From Catonia carolina (taxonomy: Eukaryota; Arthropoda; Insecta; Hemiptera; Achilidae), in assembly GCA_035578175.1 (NCBI GenBank), contig JAQMRL010000008.1, positions 65,815,041-65,879,040 on the forward strand: a DNA stretch of 64,000 bases, in the 5' to 3' direction. Positions 56,346 to 64,000 of this stretch are shown one piece after another. The translations under genes and the position numbers were made by a program. Every line of letters begins with the position of its first letter. The first letter of the stretch is position 1. The notes below the pieces were generated by a model. The model had not been told where the DNA came from. It searched no databases and worked only from the letters and a program-made list of their open reading frames with translations.

Positions 56346-57524
56346 ACGGTTGTACAAATTTAAAATAAAATAAATAGACACAAAATTTAAATTTTAATAC
56401 TTTTAATTTAACAAATAAATAGATAATTGATGATTTTACAAATGATGACTCTAATTTTAAATATTCTCAGGGTTTTTTAAATACTATAATTGTTTATTGT
56501 TCTTTATTCATACATCTTAAATTATACAACAATGAAAAATTTTAAATTAAACAAATGACAATCGGAATTTTTAATAATTTATCGTAATACTGGACTTTTA
56601 AAATTAAATTTAGAATATTATTTAGATAATTTTGAATAAGTTAAATAAAAAAAATATCAGTTAATTATTTACTTGAAATGTTTTTTTTTATTTGCCAGTT
56701 GAATTTAATAAAATTATGAATTACTGAAGCGAAGCTTTGTTCATTTTAGATGGCGTCTATAGATAGCTTAATAATCTTGAATTTCAATATGGATTTTTCT
56801 TGATATATTGATAATTAATGTTTGTTAATTATATGGAAAATGTTGCTTACGTGTTTATCTTCTTACTGATACATATTTTGTTATACTTCCATCGGTTTTT
56901 ACTTATTAATTTAAATATTTAACTGGAGCATTTTCATAGATGATGTTCACACCAAACTTGACTCTGGCCTACCGCTCAACGAATCCATGGTTCAAGTTGG
57001 CATATTAAATTTTAAATTTTGATTTCATATTTAAAAAATGTTCGTAAAATTCAAATCACTGTTTTAAAAGATATAATATATATTATTTCAGTTATTCATG
57101 TATTTATTTTAATTGTTTATCTTCATTTCGATTTTTAATTCACTTTTTTATTACTTATAGATTAGTTGCACTTTTGAACCACGTAGTACTTCATTTTAAT
57201 CTCGTTGTTGTTCGTAGTTATTATACATTTTTTAAAACTATTAAAGATTAACTGATATTGAATATTAATTAACAAATAACTATTTATATTATGCCAGTAT
57301 TTATATAGTATGAATTTATTTATACTGTTTAAAAATAATAATAATATACACCAAATATTACTGGAGTTGTTAATTTTTTAATTTAAAAAAATGTAGTGTA
57401 TAACCTGCCTATGTGACCTTGTTCACTACTTAAAATATGGGTCAAGTTCACGCTACAGCCGGAACAGGTAGAAATGCCTCACCCGTGAAGAGAAAAAGAA
57501 GAAGGAGTTTGTGAATCTCAAGAA
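56346..57524. other. AT-rich DNA, no gene seen
   Basis: Nothing recognised. Confidence 0.45.
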
Positions 57525-57710
57525 CCTTTTATCGAGGTCGTACACTGGTACTTTTTTGGTTTAACGTCCGGCTGTTCTGCAATTTACTACTAATGCAGAC
57601 GGTGAATGATGAAATGATTTTTGTAACGTACGAAAATATGCCGTGCCTGAATGGGAATTGAACCCATTCAGTACTTCAAGGTCGTACACTGGTACGACCT
57701 CGATAAAAGG
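57525..57710. repeat. Hairpin target site split by a SINE
   Basis: Left piece 57525-57551 and right piece 57679-57710. Joined at the 17-bp duplication, they form CCTTTTATCGAGGTCGTAC, actg, and the exact complement. That is a 42-bp inverted repeat with a 4-base centre. Confidence 0.85.
57552..57678 (-). repeat. tRNA-derived SINE-1, copy C
   Basis: Flanked by a perfect 17-bp target duplication, AGGTCGTACACTGGTAC (57535-57551 and 57679-57695). The tail side (plus tttttt) is followed by ggtttaacgtccggctgttc, gcagacggtgaatgatgaaa and the head ccgtgcctgaatgggaattg. The head is truncated just past the B box, so this is a 5'-shortened copy. Confidence 0.9.
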
Positions 57711-58827
57711 ATTTTTTTTAAACTTTCAACATATTTTTTCTGTTACTATACTTTTTCATCTTTTCTGAGTGTTCTCGCCTCTCAACTGTATTCTTGCTAT
57801 TTTCTTCAGGAATCTTTCATGTCTTTACGCAGTTGTAGTTTCTGTTCATTTGTTCATTCAGTAACTAAGGATCAAAAGTGGTTTTCCACTTTTTGGTCAT
57901 TTTTGGGTTATATGAGCATTTTGAAAATTTTTTTATAATTTACAAAAATCTGTTTATATTTTACAAGGTGATGGAAGTAAAATTTTGTTGTAAAAAACCT
58001 AAATGCTTTGTCTGTATGAATATAATGTAAGTTATGTGGAAAAGTTATTTATAAAAAGATTGCTAACCTGGCAGACACCCATTAGGTTATTGTGTATTAT
58101 GGTTTTGTACATAATTTTTATTATTTTTAGTGTAAGTTTTGTAAATACAGGACAATTATTATCATTATTTACTCAGTTACCTAACCAGAGAACCCTACAA
58201 GAAATCTAAGAGAGCTTTCAAATAGATTTTTGTTCTCTTAAAAATGAAATATTTTAAAATATAACTATTAACACTCATGCTACTATATTAAGTAATAAAA
58301 TTAAAGTCATTACAACTTGATGAGTCGGAGGTCTGCTTTCTGATGTCGTTCACACTATTTTATCATCGTCACCATCATATATATAGGCCATAAAGTTAAA
58401 ATGTATTTATTTACCAAGTTAGACCATTAAGCGATTTATTATAATTTTATATTTGTTACAAGTTAAACGATTAAGCGATTTATTCCACATCTTTCATATT
58501 GTGATAAATTCACAATTTATTTATTCCAAAAGAAATATGTTTTACGAATCTATCCTTATTTTTGTATTTTTTCCTTATTTTTGGGGGGCTCCCAAACTCC
58601 CCTACACCCCGCCGTCACCACCCACTACTATGGCTGGTTACAAGGATGCGAAGTGGTACAGTAGCACAGCAATAGATATTGTCTCAGTATACTGCGCCAT
58701 TATAACTTAACATAGTCATTCAGTTTCTTCACTAGAAAACAGTCAGCCGCCGAGCCCAACATACACCACATGGACACGAATAACATAAAACAATATAAAG
58801 ATCACCCAATACTTACACAGTCTTCTT
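57711..58827. other. AT-rich DNA, no gene seen
   Basis: Only short hydrophobic chance ORFs (57651-57938, 58003-58209). Confidence 0.45.
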
Positions 58828-59475
58828 TCACAGTATCCAATATAGTTTTTCTTTAATTTTACCATCTCTGTGAAACAGATCTACCCCGCCATTTATTTCA
58901 TTTGCTGTAGCTATACATCTATTTATTGGAGCTATTTTACTTCGTGTGGCTCCAGCAAACAGCCTGAAACTTCGTATAGCTGTGCAAGGCACCCTCAGAA
59001 AAATCTTCGAGATACCTGGAACATCAACTCGTGAATGCAGAAAGTTGTAAATGTATAGAACTTCCATCACTCTACGCCGCGGGCTCAGACTCTGAAGCCC
59101 GTAGAATGAGAGGGCATCCTCATAGCCATCACATTTTCTCCCAGATCTACATTCCAACTTATGAATTAGCCTTTTCTTCACACTCTCCGGTTCTTTTTCT
59201 GTGACGTCTCTTCTATAGTTCCATACCGTCGAACAATATTCGAGGACAAGACGCACAAGGCTATTATAAAGTCTAAGTACTGACTTCCCAAATTTGAAAT
59301 CACGACTAATCCAAGCTATGAGTCCTAAATTCCTTCAAGCTTTTGCAGCTATTGAAGCTTCTTTCTCACGGAACAATAGCTTGGAGTCAAACAACACACC
59401 AAGGTCCGTAGTGCTGGTCTTTCTTATGATTTCATCATGACCAAGGGTGTACTTGTGTGCATAGCTCATCGTTTT
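58828..59475 (-). pseudogene. CR1/jockey-type reverse transcriptase C-terminal region
   Basis: 142 open codons from 59256, extended upstream to about 59475 with one stop. Upstream: SYAHKYTLGHDE, TTDLGVLFDSKLLFREKEAS, NLGLIAWISRDFK. Within the open frame: LVRLVLEYCSTVWNYRRDVT, IHKLECRSGRKCDGYEDALS, LSPRRRVMEVLYIYNFLHSR. This is the region after the catalytic palm (DLGV.FD..L.F, L.R..LEY.S.VW) of CR1/jockey-like RTs. It belongs to another lineage than the jockey at 8-11 kb. It is cut by the Helitron start. Confidence 0.85.
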
Positions 59476-59487
59476 TCTAGAATATGA

Positions 59488-60859
59488 CTATACCAATAAA
59501 ATAAAGGAGAAATGTCTGTTGGTTTGGTGGTTTGTTTGTTTGTATGAGGTAATCTCAGAAACTACGAACTGATTATAAAAAATCTTTCATTTTTGCATAG
59601 CTTAGAGCTTCCTGATTAATATAGGCTATGTTGCAACTTTAAGTAACTTTAATTAAGTGAGTTAAAGAACTTAAACTGTGACGATGTCGTATGTTTTAGT
59701 CCATCGGGTGAATAGCACTTTCATTTTTCCTAAGTCCTCTGGATGGTGTATTTTTGGGCTAGAAGCACGATTCAACTTTTATATTTCATAGTAAAACATT
59801 AAAAATTCGAAAATATTCAAAATTTTTATTTTTTTATGTATTTGTTTTCATTCGACAGGAAGTGAATGAGTCATATATTTCCAGTTACTCTGCGTTCCGC
59901 ACTTTTATCTCAGCCACATATTATCAACTGTCTCTTTCTTTTCTATCGGTATTTTTCTATGCGTTCTATTCAGTTCTGCTCAGTCGTGATTTGACTTTTA
60001 ACGTGTGTAGTGTTCGTATACGCTTAATTAGTTGAAAACAATTAGTTAAACAGCAATTTTCACTGCTAACTTCATCCGTGCGTAACCTGACATCTCCCTA
60101 TATGAAAAATGGCATAAGTATGTACTAAGAGATATCAAAGAAAATTTGTTCCCGAGACCCAAACAGGGGACGACGACTACCCAACATATCGCTGAAGAGA
60201 GCTAAATAATGGTAACCAGTCTGCTACTTAGAATATTCGCGGAGGAGCAGTTAATGTTGATAACAGCTCGGTCGTTCCTTACTCTCCACTTTTATATAAA
60301 ACTTTTAACACGCATATCAACGTTGAGTATTGTCATTTTGTACACGCAATTAAGTATATCTATAAATACGTAGATAAAGGTTCAGATCAAGCTACTATTT
60401 CCATACATAATTATAATAATGAAATTAAAAAGTATTTGAATAGACGCTATATAAGCGCCTCTGAGGCGGTATGGAGGATACTTGAATTCCCTATTCTATT
60501 CATGAACGGTTTTACATTCAGCCGTTCATCTTGAAAACGGACAGAGAGTATATTCTTGTAACAATAACTTGCGAAATATAGTTGACAATCCATTAAAAAC
60601 AATTTTAACATGGTTCTTTGAATTGTGCTCTTCAGACTATTTTGCAAAGACTCTCTTTTTCCGCATTATTACACTTGGGCTAACAAGAAATTTTTGCGAA
60701 GAAAGCGAGGACAAGACGTTGACGGATACCCGGGAATTAAAAAAGGCTCTGTTTTGGGCATAGTGTATGTCATTCATCCGAGTCAAACGGAATGTTTTTA
60801 AAATAATTTAATTAAGCCTACATTAGCTGCCGTGAAGCGAAGCGAGCGGGGGTTGCTAG
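59488..60859 (+). mobile_element. Helitron, internally deleted copy 2
   Basis: The 5' end, ctatacc-aataaaataaag, matches the other copy (the initial T of TC is mutated). The 3' end has the palindrome-like gaagcgaagcgagcgg and the canonical CTAG (60856-60859), followed by T. The shared 5' block is about 59488-59990; then it carries Rep-region sequence instead of helicase. Helitrons move by rolling-circle replication, and this copy encodes no complete RepHel. Confidence 0.88.
60115..60790 (+). pseudogene. Helitron Rep-region remnant
   Basis: Successive frames read NVEYCHFVHAIKYIYKYVDK, YLNRRYISASEAVWRILEFP, FILKTDREYI-like sequence, then RNIVDNPLKTILTWFFELCS, DYFAKTLFF and DVDGYPGIKKGSVLGIVYVI. 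This is the Helitron-like domain between the Rep catalytic core and the helicase (IKYL.KY..KG, EA.WRI..FPI, T.FF.L). At least three frame changes; the Rep tyrosine motif and Pif1 helicase are absent. Confidence 0.8.
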
Positions 60860-61889
60860 TTCTTGATAAAGATCAACAACTTTTATGATTAAGAAAACCT
60901 TAGCTTTAACATTAGACAAAAAACTTGCTAATATTTAATGACGTCTATAAATTTATATCGGAGTGATTTAAATGGCAAAATTGTTGCAAATTTAAAAAGA
61001 AAAATATAAAACGTTAGGCGCTTCATTTAATTTGAAATAGGTTTTAAATCTTGAAAGATTTATTGATAGAATCTTTGATTGCAAAAAGAGAACTGGGATA
61101 CAGGAAGAAAAATATCTATTGCTATTACAGTCTAGTCAATATATTCTAAAAAGAACGAGGTATACGAAGAAATAAGAGAAAAAAAGCAAATTTATAGGTT
61201 AAACTGCAAGTCAAGCGCTGAGGTTGTTGGATGTTTTTTAAAGTTATACTATATTCCACTATATGTACTAGAAATAGGAGGGCAAAGCGTGACATCAGCA
61301 TTTGGAAAACATCGATTGACTTCTTTACTTCTTCATTCCTTACTTTCTTTCTCTACTTTCCTTCTATACACCAAAGTTCCTCCCTTCTTGAAACTCCCCT
61401 ATCCCTAAAATCTCCCTAAATCCCTCTAAAAATATACTTTACCATTTTTTTAACCTTAAATATCAACTTTAACCGATCAAGTCAATTGTTGTTGTTTTTT
61501 GTACTCATCTATTTTGTAGCGGAAAATATTTCAATATAAAACAATATAAACCAATAAACCAAAATATCGTTTTCTTTTCGAGTCACGATATTTTATCTAG
61601 TTGATATTTTATATAAATAAAATAATTTATTTTTATTTGTTTAAAAAATATATTATTTTATTCTTGTCAGTCTGTTTGACAAAATATGTATAAAGCTTTC
61701 TATTGAATTTGAAATCAGTTATGTGGTCCACAACCAGAGGAAAATACAATGGACTCTAAGACAACTTTCAATTAACTTTTCTTTTATTAACATTTTCAAT
61801 AAACTCGTTCTGAACAGTCTTTATTGAACAATTTCCAAGCTGAAATTCCTTAAGGCATCGTTTAGCGCCTTAAGAACACTATATTTACA
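60860..61889. other. AT-rich DNA, no gene seen
   Basis: Nothing recognised. Confidence 0.45.
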
Positions 61890-62550
61890 CAGAAATACCA
61901 CAAACACAAGATACAATAATAGCCACTTTTGCTGATGACATAGCCATTCTTCTAGTGCACGAAGACCCCGCCACAACAACTGCAAGACTTCAATACCACT
62001 TAAATTTTATACAAGTCTGGCAGAATGTTAATTGAAGGGAAACGAAACAAAAAGCTCACGTCTTACATTCACACTTCGTCATCAAAATTTTCCACACATA
62101 TATTTTAACAACACACAAATTCCACACAGACTCAGATTAATATCTTGGATTACATTTGGAAAGAAATCTAAATTGGAGATACCCATTTAGCATAAACGGA
62201 AACGCTTGTCTTAAAATTCTAACAAGTCTTTTGGCTACTCGGACCAACATTAGAATTATTGCTTCGAAACGAACTTTAATTTACAAAACTGTTTTCAAAT
62301 CAGTCTAGAAATATGGCATCCAGTTATAGGAGGATCTAATAACTCAATTAAAATTATTCAGCCTTTTCAGTCCAAGGTCCTTCCAACACCCGCACCCTGG
62401 TACATTAAAATCAACCTCACACAAGGACTTCTTTATCTCAAGACTTACAGCAGAAATTTCAAATTTATCTATAAAATACGAAAAACGGCTTGAATCACAC
62501 GAAAATTATTTGGCAATCAATTTATTAGATAATATTGGCACAATATAAGG
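61890..62550 (+). pseudogene. Jockey-clade reverse transcriptase fragment
   Basis: The plus strand reads IIATFADDIAILLVHEDP, with FADD at 61928-61939. It continues QYHLNFIQVWQNVN, YLGLHLERNLNW, LKILTSLLATRTNIRIIASK, LFSPRSFQHPHPGTL and YEKRLESHENYLAINLLDNI. It covers the part from the catalytic motif to the C terminus. Stops and frame changes show it is dead. It is diverged from the 8-11 kb element. Confidence 0.85.
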
Positions 62551-62789
62551 ACTACAACGAAGGCAATCAACAAACTTATTTTTGTTTTGTAACTCATATT
62601 ACAACTGGTTTTTTCAAAATTTGGTATCATTGTATTGGTAATGCCTATCTAACTCTGACAGTATTTATTTTTCAAAAGGTGTCCCTACTGTTAGATACCA
62701 TTTCTTGCTGATTATTTTTGCAATAAATCTACTTATTGATCTTGTAAGAACAGATTTTAGGTATCTTACTTTACTTTAAAGCAGGGGTC

Positions 62790-63590
62790 CTACAGAGTTA
62801 CTCTGCATTCCTCATCTCAACGCCATGATCTCCCGTCCCGCCAGACACCCTCTTCCAAGTTTCCTCCCTCCATTGCCCGCATCCCAACACCCCGCCATGT
62901 TTTCCGGGGCCTCCCTCTTTTTTCTCCTCATCACCGGACAGTAATTCAAAGCCACTTTGGCCACCTATTTTTATCTATTCGCTGCACATGCCCGTACCTA
63001 ATCAACTGCCTACTGTCTATTCTTCCCACCACAGTCCTGCACATCCCCTATTTCCCTCACCGCTACATTTTATACATGATAAAACCTGGAGACCCCACAA
63101 GCTCTTCATAAAATATCAATCTCCAGAACTTTTGAACGCTTCTCATTCTATCTACTTATCTCCCAGTATTCCGAATCATAAGTAGCAATCGGCTCCACTG
63201 CCGCCCCATAAATCATCTCTTTCATCCTTATTCTTATTTTCGAGGCAATTCTCGCCTTGATATCTACCTCACATCCACTATCCTTAGATATCAGCGTTTC
63301 TAAGTATTTAAAATTGTCACCGTATTCCTGTCCACCCTCAAATAAATTTCCTCATCACCAGTCATTAAATATACCATTTTATTCATATTCATCTTCATGC
63401 TCCATCCCTCATACTCCTCCTTCAATTTTCGGCGCATAAACAATATGTCCTCCTCGTCATTAGCAATCAACACCTGATCATCCGCGAACAAAAGCGTATG
63501 TCCACCCCCTTGCATTTCCTTCTCCATACACTGAAAGCCTCTTGAACATACATCCTATACAAGATCGGCGACAAACAGCAGCCGTATAGA
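62790..63590 (-). pseudogene. Endonuclease/reverse transcriptase fragment
   Basis: The 75-codon open frame 63300-63527 reads HTLLFADDQVLIANDEEDIL, FMRRKLKEEYEGWSMKMNM, with the catalytic FADD. Decayed sequence continues downstream to about 62790: RIASKIRIRMKEMIYGA, then Glu/Arg/Gly-rich tail residues. This lineage differs from both the jockey and RTE-type sequences in the window. Confidence 0.8.
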
Positions 63591-63692
63591 TATAGGACTA
63601 AGATATAGGTATAGATTTGTAAATTTTAAAAAGTTATTTATGAATATATAGATAATAAGTATTTACAAAACGTTATACAGTAAAGCAATTTA

Positions 63693-63851
63693 TTTTTACT
63701 TTCTCTTGCCTATATATGAATACATAGGAAGGAAGTATTGTTTTAATGTCGATTTTTCGAAATCAAGTTTTTACCGGTTATACAAGTTTTCAGACCTCTG
63801 AAATAAAAAAAAACCTCTGATAAAAAAAAATGTTTTTAGCGATTAGTCTGT

Positions 63852-63895
<44 letters not shown>

Positions 63896-64000
63896 ACGCG
63901 CACGCGCGCGTGTGATCGAAGATCTCAAGAACGGAACACCGTACAAACCGGAAACTTGAAACTCAAGTTAGATACTACTACTGGACGAGACACGAACATT
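63693..64000 (+). repeat. R-B repeat, copy 5 (runs off window end)
   Basis: It starts tttttactttctcttgcc and matches copy 1 through tttttaccgg and the internal microsatellite. Here that is expanded to a TG run followed by CACGCG alternation (63847-63914). It continues to ggaacaccgtacaaac and aactcaagttagata at the window edge. Confidence 0.85.

Overview
This is eukaryotic, AT-rich DNA (about 30% G+C by eye) with no operons and no intact host gene that I can defend. The transposable elements point to an insect: jockey-clade and RTE-type non-LTR retrotransposons, an irritans-like mariner, Helitrons, a Mutator-like element and several tRNA-derived SINE families. A hemipteran would fit the general look, but I cannot prove it from sequence alone. 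The window reads as a large intron or intergenic tract made of old, nested repeats.

Layout. 1-480 is one copy of a promoter-like leader repeat. 740-1150 is the only stretch that looks like a host promoter and first exon: it is CpG-richer, with a CCAAT box, a CRE-like site and two good splice donors. 3.1-4.05 kb holds two SINEs and two reverse transcriptase (RT) scraps. 5.2-5.9 kb holds a SINE beside an unusual element whose minus strand carries a row of hairpins of histone-mRNA 3' type; a second, simpler copy lies at 35.8-36.5 kb. 7.8-11.6 kb is the best element, a nearly complete jockey-type retrotransposon on the minus strand with two overlapping ORFs, one frameshift and one nonsense codon. 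A Helitron with a helicase tail is at 13.5-14.3 kb; a sister copy with a Rep remnant is at 59.5-60.9 kb. They share both termini but carry different internal parts.

Dispersed families run through the window. Six copies of a roughly 390-bp repeat (called R-A here) carry a recurrent short reading frame. Five copies of a roughly 900-bp repeat (R-B) carry a TG microsatellite at a fixed internal place. Further pairs are R-D (promoter-like, inverted, at 30.4 and 36.4 kb), R-F (26.7 and 53.6 kb) and R-G (18.7 and 34.4 kb). Fifteen or so RT fragments from at least three lineages are scattered on both strands.

Nesting gives relative ages. An R-B copy at 43-45.6 kb is interrupted by a SINE, an RT scrap and a 1.48-kb Mutator-like element with 16-bp terminal inverted repeats. 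A jockey copy at about 46.1-48.6 kb is interrupted by a terminal-inverted-repeat element that itself contains an RTE-type RT, and by an R-A copy. A 938-bp mariner at 51.2-52.2 kb has TA duplications but is built from two 3' ends facing outward.

Nothing here forms a working pathway. The interest lies in the structural chimeras and in the histone-type hairpin repeat.
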